From positions 1 to 64,000 of the forward strand of contig CP099978.1 of the NCBI GenBank assembly GCA_024372495.1: DNA of 64,000 nucleotides, written 5' to 3'. A model generated the notes under the pieces. The model ran no database searches, was not told the DNA's origin, and saw only the letters and a program-made list of their open reading frames with translations. The DNA is from Pseudarthrobacter sp. Fe7 (GTDB lineage: Bacteria > Actinomycetota > Actinomycetes > Actinomycetales > Micrococcaceae). A program made the translations under genes and the position numbers. Position 1 is the stretch's first letter; the number at the start of each line of letters is the position of its first letter. This document shows, in pieces, positions 26,454 to 34,353 of the stretch.

Positions 26454-27089
26454 TTAGGGTGCGGTGGCGTTGCCTCCGTGATCGTGGATGAGGGAAGCGG
26501 CCATGCGTTTGGCGAAGACGGCTGCCTCGCGGTCTCCCTCCACGGCTGAAATGATCGAACCTTTTGTCAGGATGTGGCAGGAGCGGGCAAAAACGTCGGG
26601 TTGTTCAAGTCTTGCGTCCATGGCCAGGGCCCGTATGAAGGTCCGGACCTGCGCCAGGTAACCGATGGATGCGATTCCCAGTTGATGGGCGGGACCCATT
26701 TCCAGCATGGTGCTGACGAAGGCGCAGGCTTGGAAGTCATCCTGGCGGAACCAGCCGTCCAGGACGTCAAAAATAGCCAACAACCGGCCCGTGGGGTTCT
26801 CGGTCCGCCTTGCGGTTTCGGCGATGATCGCCTCGACGGTCATGTCCTGGTGGCAGCGCTCCAAGTATGCAAGGACCAGTTCATCCTTCGAGGTGAAATG
26901 CGCATAGAACGTCGCTTTGGCGACCCCGGCCCGCGTTATCAACTCATTGATGCCCACGTCGCGGATGCCCCGGTGCAGGAACAGCTCATACGCGGCATCC
27001 AGGACGCGATCCCTCGCGCCTCCGGAGCTCACGCGCGGCGGCGCGCAGGCATCTTCGACGGCGGGTGGAAAGTCGTAGGCGTGTTCCAT
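26454..27089 (-). CDS. TetR-family regulator
   Basis: A 211-residue TetR protein. The helix-turn-helix is in the N-terminal third: RVLDAAYELFLHRGIRDVGINELITRAGVAKATFYAHFTSKDELV. The rest is the ligand-binding helical domain. A GTG one codon upstream is an alternative start. It is divergent from the stress operon that starts at 27232 and a TetR-like operator lies between, so it probably represses that operon or itself. Confidence 0.85.
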   Translation of the reverse strand: MEHAYDFPPAVEDACAPPRVSSGGARDRVLDAAYELFLHRGIRDVGINELITRAGVAKATFYAHFTSKDELVLAYLERCHQDMTVEAIIAETARRTENPTGRLLAIFDVLDGWFRQDDFQACAFVSTMLEMGPAHQLGIASIGYLAQVRTFIRALAMDARLEQPDVFARSCHILTKGSIISAVEGDREAAVFAKRMAASLIHDHGGNATAP

Positions 27090-27117
27090 CACCCAACTGA
27101 CACTACACGCAAAGCAA

Positions 27118-27170
27118 ACAGACCGGTCAGTACGAAAAAACTAGCAAGGGTACTTACTAAAAATTAGTAA
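27118..27170. promoter_or_regulatory. Two operators between the TetR gene and the stress operon
   Basis: ACAGACCGGTCAGT (27118-27131) is a near-perfect palindrome of TetR type. TTACTAA-AAA-TTAGTAA (27154-27170) is a perfect 17-bp palindrome in AT-rich DNA, followed by TCATGCTTAGTATTG, and could bind a MarR protein or overlap the promoter of the operon at 27232. Confidence 0.6.
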
Positions 27171-27231
27171 TCATGCTTAGTATTGCGTTAGTGCTGGTCC
27201 TCCCGGCAGTTGACCTTGAAGGAAAGAGAGC

Positions 27232-28038
27232 ATGATGACGGAAAACCAGTGGACCAACGTCACCGGGTCCTCCTCCCAGGATCCGGAGTCGACCACGATC
27301 ATCGAGACAGCCCCGTCCGTTACCCCGGAGCCGGGGGCCGGTTCCAAGAAGGACGAGGTGAAGGAAGAGGCCTCGAATGTGGCAGGGCATGCCGCTACCG
27401 CGGCGCAGGGTGTAGCGCAGACTGCGAAGGAAGAAGCCGCGAACGTCGCCGCTGAGGCGAAGTCCAGCGCGAAGGACCTGTTGTCCCAGGCGAAGTCGGG
27501 CTTGTCCAGCCAGGCCGGTACGCAGCAGCAGAAGGCTGCCGAGGGTATCCGGACCATTTCCAGCCAGTTGCAGACGATGGCTGAGGCACCGGACCAGCAG
27601 GGCCTCGCCAGTGACCTGATCCGCCAAGCAGCCCAGCGCAGCGAATCGGTGGCTTCCTGGATTGAAAACAAGGAACCCGGTGACCTGCTCGCTGATGTCC
27701 AGCGCTTCGCCCGCAACAAGCCGGGTACTTTCCTGCTGCTTGCCGCGGGCGCAGGTCTTCTGGCGGGACGACTTACCCGAAGCCTCGCTGAGGGGGCCCC
27801 GGAGTCACAGAACGGTGGCCGCTCCGTTCAGCCCCAGCCACCGGCCCGGGCTCCGCAGGCAGCCGCCCTGCCACAGCAGACGTTTCCGACAGGCAGCGGC
27901 ACCGGTTTCTATCAGGAACCGGTTGTTACGGGCGCAGCGCCTGCCTCCATTACGACGCTGCCTTCCGGCACGGCGGACGACGTGCCCTTGCGGTTCGAGG
28001 ATGACCTTTACCAGCCAGGGGAAGGACGCCACCTGTGA
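27232..28038 (+). CDS. Alanine-rich LEA-like stress protein with one membrane segment
   Basis: A 268-residue protein. Residues about 40-95 are made of Ala/Lys/Glu repeats (EEASNVAGHAATAAQGVAQ, KEEAANVAAEAKSSAKDL) typical of late-embryogenesis-abundant-like helices; a single hydrophobic helix follows (KPGTFLLLAAGAGLLAGRL), then a disordered Pro/Gln-rich tail. GGAAAGAG precedes the ATG. It overlaps the next start by four bases. The first gene of a coupled operon of membrane-associated stress proteins; a role in envelope protection under drying or osmotic stress is inferred. Confidence 0.65.
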   Translation: MMTENQWTNVTGSSSQDPESTTIIETAPSVTPEPGAGSKKDEVKEEASNVAGHAATAAQGVAQTAKEEAANVAAEAKSSAKDLLSQAKSGLSSQAGTQQQKAAEGIRTISSQLQTMAEAPDQQGLASDLIRQAAQRSESVASWIENKEPGDLLADVQRFARNKPGTFLLLAAGAGLLAGRLTRSLAEGAPESQNGGRSVQPQPPARAPQAAALPQQTFPTGSGTGFYQEPVVTGAAPASITTLPSGTADDVPLRFEDDLYQPGEGRHL

Positions 28039-28466
28039 GCACGCAAATCCCCGAACCGGCTCCGAGCGAGGCGCGTCTGAAGGCCGACAACGCCTCCCTG
28101 GGTGAGTTGTTGGGCGATGTGACCCGGGACCTGTCGACATTGATGCGCCAGGAAGTGGAGCTCGCCAAGGCCGAAGCGAAGCAGTCCGCGACCCGGGCAG
28201 GGAAGGGCGGCGGGATGCTCGCCGGCGCCGGCGTGGCCGGCCACTTCGTCCTGGTCTTTTTGTCCCTGGCCCTGATGTGGGCCCTTGGTGCGCTGATGCC
28301 TCTTGGCTGGGCCGCGGTGATTGTCGCCGTGATCTGGGGCATCATCGCCGCCGTGCTGGCCTCCGTGGGCCGGAAGGAACTCAAGCAGATCAAGGGCCTT
28401 CCCCAGACGGGCGAAACACTTTCTGAAATTCCCCCAACCCTAAAACCAGGTGAGGTAAACCGATGA
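28035..28466 (+). CDS. Actinobacterial holin-X superfamily (phage_holin_3_6-like) membrane protein
   Basis: A 143-residue protein: an N-terminal amphipathic region SLGELLGDVTRDLSTLMRQEVELAKAE, two membrane helices (HFVLVFLSLALMWALGAL and GWAAVIVAVIWGIIAAVLA) and a short cytoplasmic tail. This is the layout of the putative actinobacterial holin-X family (PF07332), which in bacteria is a stress-island gene rather than a lysis gene. Coupled by overlaps to both neighbours. Confidence 0.8.
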   Translation: MSTQIPEPAPSEARLKADNASLGELLGDVTRDLSTLMRQEVELAKAEAKQSATRAGKGGGMLAGAGVAGHFVLVFLSLALMWALGALMPLGWAAVIVAVIWGIIAAVLASVGRKELKQIKGLPQTGETLSEIPPTLKPGEVNR

Positions 28467-29157
28467 GCGATAACCCGGATGCAATCCGTCAGGAAATTGA
28501 AGAAACCCGCGCACGGCTGGGCACCAACGTGGACGCCGTCGCCGACAAGGTCACCCCGTCCAACATCGTCCACCGGCAGACCGACAAGGTGAAGTCCGGG
28601 CTCAAGGACGCCGTCACCGGGGTCAAGGAAAAAGTCATGGGGGCAGCCGACTCGGCCACGTCCACCGTCCAGGACAAGGTCTCAACCGTTCAGGACAAAG
28701 TCTCCTCGGGCACCAGCAGCACCGGGGACGCCCTGCACACCACCGGCGACAGCCTGCACGAGGCCAAGGACACCGTCGCATCCAAGCTCAGCGACGCCGG
28801 CACCGCGCTCTCCCAAGCCCCCGGCCAGGTCAAAACCAAAGCTGCTGGCAGCCCCTGGCCGCCGGGTTGATTGCCTTCGGCGCAGGGATGCTCATCTCCT
28901 CCCTGATCCCTGCCAGCACGAAGGAACGCGAAGCCGCCCAGCAGCTCAAGACAGCAGCGGAGCCGCTGGCCGGCAAGGTCAGCGAGGCAGCCAAAGACGT
29001 GGTTCAGGACCTGAAGGAACCAGCCCAGGAAGCCGTGGAGAACGTCAAGTCCACGGCCGCCGACGCTGTTCAGAACGTCAAGGCTGAAGGCCAGGGCGCC
29101 GCGAGTGACGTCAAAGACCGCGCCGCCGAGGCCAAGGACAACGTCCAGAACACGTGA
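28463..29157 (+). CDS. DUF3618-domain protein with apolipoprotein-like repeats (one frame break here)
   Basis: The N-terminal DUF3618 signature is clear (NPDAIRQEIEETRARLGTNVDAVADKV). A long amphipathic region follows, then a membrane helix (LIAFGAGMLISSLI) and further repeats (EAAKDVVQDLKEPAQEAVENVK). The frame breaks at a run of four C (28852-28855); one more C gives 231 residues and reads SPLAAGLIAFGAGM across the joint. DUF3618 proteins are found with holin-X proteins in actinobacterial membrane-stress operons, as here. Confidence 0.8.
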
Positions 29158-29855
29158 GCGGCCAGGACAAGGCCCCCGAGCCACCGCGCAACCCGGCGCG
29201 GCGGCCCCAAGATTCTGACCCGCACCTCCTGGGAGGCGGCCCGCACCACATGAGGGCCACGTCCGACCCAAACCCCGGCCCCTGGACCACCCACCGCCTG
29301 GTCACTATTGCGGCCCGGCTGCACGAACGCCGGCTCAACCAGCGGATCGCCAGGTACAAACTCACCATTTCAGCACTCGATGCGATGGAAGCTGTTGCAA
29401 AACTTCAGCCCGCAACAGCCACGGACGTCGCGGCGTTGCTTTGCGTGACCCGGCAAAGCCTCGGGAAGGTCCTGCGGCGACTGCAAAGCATGGGGTTTAT
29501 GGCCAAGGAACCGGGCCGTGACGGCCGCAGCGCCTACCTAAAACTCACACGAGAAGGACGTGATGTCCTCTCTGCCGCCGGGAACCTCCTCCAGGAGGGA
29601 ACCGGGAACGAGTCAGACGACGATCGCGAGTTCCGCCACCAGCTCGAACAGCACATCCGCCAGCTGAGGAGCACAGAAAAGGGCCGCGCAGCGCATGAGC
29701 CAAAGGAACAGCGGACACGAACAGGGCCAGTGCCCCACCACGGGCAGGAACAACGAACGACCCATTCCAACCACACAGGAGCAACCACTTGGCTACTGCA
29801 ACAAACCGGGCAACCGGAACCAAAACAACCCTCCAAAAAGCAGCCCACGCAGTAG
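29154..29855 (+). CDS. MarR-family regulator in the stress operon
   Basis: A GTG-started, up to 233-residue protein. Winged helix: AKLQPATATDVAALLCVTRQSLGKVLRRLQSMGFMAKE, then the wing RDGRSAYLKLTREG. The last 50 residues are low-complexity Gln/Thr-rich and overlap the start of the DUF4383 gene, so they may be only weakly constrained. Being inside the operon, it may feed back on it. Confidence 0.7.
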   Translation: MSGQDKAPEPPRNPARRPQDSDPHLLGGGPHHMRATSDPNPGPWTTHRLVTIAARLHERRLNQRIARYKLTISALDAMEAVAKLQPATATDVAALLCVTRQSLGKVLRRLQSMGFMAKEPGRDGRSAYLKLTREGRDVLSAAGNLLQEGTGNESDDDREFRHQLEQHIRQLRSTEKGRAAHEPKEQRTRTGPVPHHGQEQRTTHSNHTGATTWLLQQTGQPEPKQPSKKQPTQ

Positions 29856-30250
29856 GCGCTGTCTTCCTGCTGGTCGGCGTCCTCGGCTTCATTCCGGGCA
29901 TTACCAGCAACTATGACGCGCTCACCTTCGCCGGACACGGCTCAGAAGCGCTCCTCCTCGGGATCTTCCAGGTCTCGGTTCTGCACAACATCGTCCACCT
30001 GCTCTTCGGCGTCGCCGGCATCCTCATGTCCCGCACCCACCCACAGGCACGCAGCTACCTGCTGTACGGCGGGGTCATCTACTTTGTGCTGTGGATCTAC
30101 GGGCTCATCATCGGCCATGACTCCGCCGCCAATTTCGTCCCGGTCAACAGTGCGGACAACTGGCTGCACTTCATCCTGGGAATCGGCATGATCGCCCTGG
30201 CCATCCTGCTTTCCCGCAACACACGTAACTCCCGCACCACCAACCGCTAA
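29789..30250 (+). CDS. DUF4383 four-helix membrane protein
   Basis: A 153-residue protein with four membrane helices: AVGAVFLLVGVLGFIPG, LHNIVHLLFGVAGILM, YLLYGGVIYFVLWIYGLII and WLHFILGIGMIALAILL. The His residues in HNIVHLLFG and WLHF, and the G-Y-N-x-L-F region, match the DUF4383 family of actinobacterial membrane proteins. It starts with TTG (29789) preceded by GGAG and overlaps the MarR tail. Function unknown; usually found with PRC-barrel stress genes. Confidence 0.8.
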   Translation: MATATNRATGTKTTLQKAAHAVGAVFLLVGVLGFIPGITSNYDALTFAGHGSEALLLGIFQVSVLHNIVHLLFGVAGILMSRTHPQARSYLLYGGVIYFVLWIYGLIIGHDSAANFVPVNSADNWLHFILGIGMIALAILLSRNTRNSRTTNR

Positions 30251-30286
30251 AACCGGAATCACCCGCAGCACGAGAAGGAGAACATC

Positions 30287-31077
30287 ATGATCAACACTGA
30301 AAACCTTTCGGAACTGACCACCGCCGGCGGCAACGTCGTTGCCTCTGACGGGACCAAGATCGGGTCCATCGGCCAGATCTACGCCGCTGACGACACCTCG
30401 GAACCGACCTGGGTTACCGTCAAGACCGGCCTGTTCGGCACCCATGAGTCCTTCGTCCCGCTGGACACCGCAACCCAGGACGGCAACGACATCGTTGTCG
30501 CGCACACCAAGGACGAGGTCAAGGACGCCCCCGGGTCGCCCCGGACGGACACCTGGAACCCGAAGAGGAAGACCGCCTCTACACCTACTACGAACGCTCC
30601 GGCGGCGCCGCCTACACCGGCACCACCACCGATCGGGACACCACCAACAGGGAAACGACCGCGCGCGGCGCAGTGGGGCACGACACTTCAGGTCCCACGA
30701 CCGATGACGCGATGACCCGTTCGGAGGAGCAGTTGCACGTCGGCACCGAAAAGCAGGCCACGGGCAGGGCACGGCTGCGCAAGTACGTCGTCACCGAGAA
30801 CGTCACCAAGACCATCCCGGTGGAGCGTGAAGAGGTCCGCATCGAACGCGAACCGATCACGGACGCCAACCGCGGTGCCGCCCTGGACGGCCCTGCGATC
30901 AGCGAGGAGGAACACGAGATCATCCTTCATGAAGAACGTCCGGTGGTTGAAAAAGAGGCAGTGCCGGTCGAACGCGTCCGCCTCGACAAGGAAACCGTGA
31001 CCGAACAGCACACCGTCAACGAAGAAGTCCGCAAGGAAAACATCGAAATCGACGACGACGGCCGCGCCAACCGCTAA
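30287..31077 (+). CDS. PRC-barrel plus DUF2382 (YsnF/AvaK) stress protein (one frame break here)
   Basis: N-terminal PRC-barrel: ASDGTKIGSIGQIYAADDTSEPTWVTVKTGLFG. C-terminal DUF2382: RLRKYVVTENVTKTIPVERE and EEEHEIILHEERPVVEKEAVPVERVRL. The frame breaks at a run of five C (30528-30532); adding one base gives a 263-residue protein that reads APRVAPDGHLEPEEEDRL across the joint. Such proteins bind nothing known but are strongly stress-induced in Gram-positive bacteria. AGAAGGAGAA precedes the ATG. Confidence 0.8.
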
Positions 31078-31138
31078 CCGGTAATCCCGCCCAGGAAACC
31101 CAACCCGGGCTCCCTGGCATCGCCGACCCGGCGGCAAC

Positions 31139-31174
31139 CCAGAGGTCCGCTCCCTCCAAGGAGCGGACCTCTGG
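31139..31174 (+). terminator. Terminator hairpin after the PRC/DUF2382 gene
   Basis: Fifteen-base perfect arms (CCAGAGGTCCGCTCC, 31139-31153, and complement 31160-31174) with a 6-base loop, 62 bases after the stop. No T-tract follows. Confidence 0.7.
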
Positions 31175-31289
31175 CAGCTGAAAGCCCGGCTGGCCCCGCA
31201 CCGAAGGGCAAGGATTCCCGTCCGCCGGGCCGCCCATGGATGGGGGAGCTCCCCTATTTCCGATACTTTTGCAGCGTAGGGAGAAGCCC

Positions 31290-32117
31290 GTGACTGACCA
31301 GAACTCATCTGTTGGCGGTGTGCAGGGAGAACTGCACCAGGACCGCTTTGTAGGAACCCAGGACCTCACAAGGTGGGACACCCGGGCCGGACAGCTCCTG
31401 GCTTCGGCCGTGAGAAGGGCCAGCACCGTAGTAGGACCCCACGGCGCCCTGATCCTTACCCTGCTGATCGGGGCGGTCCTGGCCGCATCCCTTACGGCCA
31501 TCTTCGCGCAAGTCTACGAGGCCGTCGTGGAAGCCGACGGCGTCGCCGGCCTGGACCACCCCGTCCTGGATTTCGCCAAATCCATCAGGTCCCCGGCAGC
31601 GGACACACTCGTCACCGCCTACACAGACATCGGCGGAACGATAGGCATGCCCATCCTCGCCGTCACCGCACTGGCGGTCCTGACCATCCGGCGCCGGTCC
31701 TGGACCCCCGGGATCCTGATCGTGATCGCCGGCGCGGGCTCACTGCTGATGACCATCGCCGGCAAGCAACTCATCGGACGGACCCGGCCGCCGCTCACCG
31801 ACGCCGTCCCGCCGTACGAACACTCCGCTTCATTCCCCAGCGGCCACTCACTGAACGCGGTCGTTATCGCCGGTATCGTCGCCTACCTGATCATCCTCAG
31901 ACTCACGAGCAGCCGTGCCCGCACCCTCACCATCACCACTGCAGCCCTGTTCGCCCTGACCATCGGGCTGAGCCGGGTCTTCCTCGGCCACCACTGGCTC
32001 ACCGACGTCCTCGCCGCCTGGACACTGGGAGCCGCCTGGCTGACAATCGTGATCACCGCACACCGGCTCTACCTCACAGACCGCAAACACCACAGCAGGA
32101 GTCAACAGGCCGGGTAA
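31290..32117 (+). CDS. PAP2-family phosphatase, membrane-bound
   Basis: A 275-residue protein with several membrane segments and the complete PAP2 triad: KQLIGRTRPP, SASFPSGHSLN and SRVFLGHHWLTDV, with the catalytic histidines. It would dephosphorylate a lipid phosphate (for example undecaprenyl or phosphatidyl phosphates) at the outer face. The start is a GTG at 31290 with GGGAG upstream; the 18 residues before it in the open frame look non-coding. It ends the stress island. Confidence 0.85.
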   Translation: MTDQNSSVGGVQGELHQDRFVGTQDLTRWDTRAGQLLASAVRRASTVVGPHGALILTLLIGAVLAASLTAIFAQVYEAVVEADGVAGLDHPVLDFAKSIRSPAADTLVTAYTDIGGTIGMPILAVTALAVLTIRRRSWTPGILIVIAGAGSLLMTIAGKQLIGRTRPPLTDAVPPYEHSASFPSGHSLNAVVIAGIVAYLIILRLTSSRARTLTITTAALFALTIGLSRVFLGHHWLTDVLAAWTLGAAWLTIVITAHRLYLTDRKHHSRSQQAG

Positions 32118-32167
32118 GACACGAAGACGCTGCAGCACTGAGTTTTCCTTTTGCTGAGGGAAAAACG

Positions 32168-32193
32168 GAGGCCGGCCCCGAGGGGCCGGCCTC
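32168..32193. terminator. Terminator hairpin after the PAP2 gene
   Basis: Twelve-base perfect arms GAGGCCGGCCCC (32168-32179) and GGGGCCGGCCTC (32182-32193) around GA, preceded by TTTTCCTTTTGC and GGGAAAAA. The same arrangement recurs at 34299-34330. Confidence 0.75.
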
Positions 32194-32213
32194 AGCCCTT
32201 TAACCGCTGAAAT

Positions 32214-32501
32214 GGGCGTCCGCTGGCGCGGCCGGCTCTTGGGGCCAGTGCCGGCTCCGCAGAGCTCCGCCGCCCCTGGCCCTGGTTGTTGAAAGAGTTT
32301 TGGCTGCTGTCCTGACGGATTGTACGTGTCCGCTCCGGCCGGTCTAGCCCCTCCGTTCCTCCGGGGCCTGCGGTGCAGGAAATGTCCCTGCGGCGCTCCT
32401 TCGTCGCTGATTTCCTCCGGGAATTTCCCGCCCCTTGCCCTGCGGGTAGACAGGCCTCCGTCGGCCACAGCTCCGCAAGCTTCGCCAGCAGCCAAAACAA
32501 C
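32214..32501 (+). repeat. Structured non-coding element, copy 2 (about 290 bp)
   Basis: Copy of 23098-23387 in the same orientation. The terminal inverted repeat is GTTTTGGCTGCTG at about 32297-32309 with CAGCAGCCAAAAC at about 32487-32499. Helix-like differences between copies include the stem in AGCCCCTCC...GGGGCC. It lies upstream of the ParB-like gene. Confidence 0.75.
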
Positions 32502-32504
32502 AAG

Positions 32505-32658
32505 GGGGGAGAGGGGACGCTGGCCGGTCACCAAAGCCGCCCCACTGGCGAAACAACCTGGCTCCGCGTCCGAACCACTTTTCCACCGGCTTGACAGACA
32601 TAGAAGCGTCGGGGGAGAGGGGAAGCTGGCCGGTCACCATTGGTCGCCCCACCCACCA
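32505..32658 (+). repeat. Pair of short direct repeats before the ParB-like gene
   Basis: GGGGGAGAGGGGA-C/A-GCTGGCCGGTCACCA followed by GCCCCAC occurs at about 32505 and again at about 32612. They may be binding sites for the ParB-like protein or promoter parts. The ParB-like gene starts at 32683. Confidence 0.5.
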
Positions 32659-32682
32659 AATCCTCTGCAAAAGGACGAAAAC

Positions 32683-34032
32683 ATGAACACCACACCTACG
32701 CTGGAAATGCTCGACCCCAAGACCCTGACCATCGACATCAACGTCCGCAAGGACGCCGCGCTCACCCCGGCCTTCGTGGCCAGCATCAAGGAACACGGCG
32801 TACTCGAGCCAGTGATCGCACACCGCAAGGACGACGGCACCGTGCACGTCCTGATGGGACAGCGCCGCACCCGCGCGGCCGTCGAAGCCGAACGCCCCGA
32901 GATCCCGGTCATGGTCACCGAAAGCCCCGAGGAAGCGGAACGCATCCTCACCCAGGTCGTCGAGAACATCCAACGCTCCGCGCTGACCGAAGCCGACGAG
33001 GCCGATGCCTACCACCAGCTCTCCCTGATCGGCGTGTCAGCGGCACAGATCGCCAAGAAAACCGGGCGGACCAAGATCACCGTCGAGGACGCACTGAAAG
33101 CCAAGTCCACCACCGCCGGGGACTCCGCCCTGGGCCGGGGATGCACCATCGAAGAAGCCCTGATTCTGGCTGAATTTGAAGACGACCCCGACGCGACCGA
33201 GGAACTTGAATCAGTCCTCGCAGACGAACCGGACATGCTCCTGCACGTCACCCAGCGCCTGCGGGACAAGCGGGACATCGCCGCCGCCCGCGCCGCCCTC
33301 ATCGCAGAACTCGAAGGACAGGGCAAGACCATCGTGGAGGACGCGGGCCACTACGCCGACGAAGACGCCCTGTACGTCTCGGCCGCGAACCGGGCCGGCG
33401 GTGAACCTGCCACCGAGGACGACGCCAACGCCTACGTCATCCAGCGCAACTGGCAGGGCAACCACTCCGCCAAACCCGTCATCACCGGGTGGAAGGAACT
33501 CGGTTTCACCCCGCGCCACGAACGCTACGACGGCGGCCGCCAGGCACAGTCAGGCCCGATGACCGAGGAACAGAAAGCAGAGCGGAAGACCCTGATCGCC
33601 AACAACAAGGCCATGGAATCCGCCGGTTTCGTCCGCCGCGAATTCGTGAAAAACCTGCTGGCCCGCAAGCACGCACCCAAAGGCTGGCAGTACTTCACCG
33701 TCCACGCCATCACCCACCACCCCGAAACGGCCAGCGGATACCAAGGCGAAGTCGCCGCAGACTTGGTCGGAGCCAAAACAGAAGACAAGAACGGACGCTG
33801 GAGCTGGAACCCCCTCCGCGACCACGTAGCCAACACCACCGCACGGCCCGAGTTCTCCCTGATCGCCCTCATCTGCGCCGGGTACGAAAAGACCATCGCC
33901 AAGGACTCCTGGCGGTCACCGCACCAAAGCCACCGCGACTACCTCAACCAGCTGGTCACATGGGGCTACACCGCATCCGAAACCGAACAAATCATCATCG
34001 ACAGCGGCAAGGAAGCCACCGAAGCCGCCTAA
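32683..34032 (+). CDS. ParB/Spo0J-like (ParB nuclease-domain) protein
   Basis: A 449-residue protein. The N-terminal ParB domain is clear: LDPKTLTIDINVRKDAAL, VASIKEHGVLEPVIAHRK, VLMGQRRTRAAVEA, and a helix-turn-helix-like segment AYHQLSLIGVSAAQIAKKTGRTKITVEDALKA. A long C-terminal part (residues 160-449) of unknown fold follows, with YVIQRNWQGNHSAKPVITGWKEL. It is not beside parA, so it may be a transcription regulator (KorB-like) or CTP-dependent clamp rather than the partition protein. AAGGACG before the ATG is the likely ribosome site. Confidence 0.8.
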   Translation: MNTTPTLEMLDPKTLTIDINVRKDAALTPAFVASIKEHGVLEPVIAHRKDDGTVHVLMGQRRTRAAVEAERPEIPVMVTESPEEAERILTQVVENIQRSALTEADEADAYHQLSLIGVSAAQIAKKTGRTKITVEDALKAKSTTAGDSALGRGCTIEEALILAEFEDDPDATEELESVLADEPDMLLHVTQRLRDKRDIAAARAALIAELEGQGKTIVEDAGHYADEDALYVSAANRAGGEPATEDDANAYVIQRNWQGNHSAKPVITGWKELGFTPRHERYDGGRQAQSGPMTEEQKAERKTLIANNKAMESAGFVRREFVKNLLARKHAPKGWQYFTVHAITHHPETASGYQGEVAADLVGAKTEDKNGRWSWNPLRDHVANTTARPEFSLIALICAGYEKTIAKDSWRSPHQSHRDYLNQLVTWGYTASETEQIIIDSGKEATEAA

Positions 34033-34298
34033 AACAACCCCTTTGCCGGGCGGCGCGAAACCGCCCGGCAAGGCACAACCACCACAAGCCCGGTCAGGAA
34101 CCTCCCAAAGTGGAGCGGGCCGCCGCCCAGGACACACCACAGCATCCACTCACCAGCGGCGGACCACCGCTCCACGCGACACAACCCCACTGTCATTGCT
34201 TCGCGGGACCAGGAAACAACGATGATCTCCAGCCGTGGCAGCACCACCAACAATTCAGCTACGCTGAAACACAGATTTCCTTTGCAGAGGGAAACCAC
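34033..34298. other. Gap between the ParB-like gene and the terminator
   Basis: No supported gene. The stretch just after the stop repeats the CGGCAAGG/GCCCGGC theme (34046-34072), possibly a hairpin ending the ParB-like transcript. Confidence 0.4.
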
Positions 34299-34330
34299 GC
34301 AGGGCCGGCCGTTCAAAACGCCGGCCCTGC
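34299..34330. terminator. Bidirectional terminator between convergent genes
   Basis: GCAGGGCCGGC (34299-34309) and GCCGGCCCTGC (34320-34330) with a 10-base loop, between the ParB-like gene (plus) and the helicase-nuclease (minus), followed by ATTTCTTAAG. Confidence 0.8.
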
Positions 34331-34353
34331 ATTTCTTAAGAAGTCGCAAGCGG

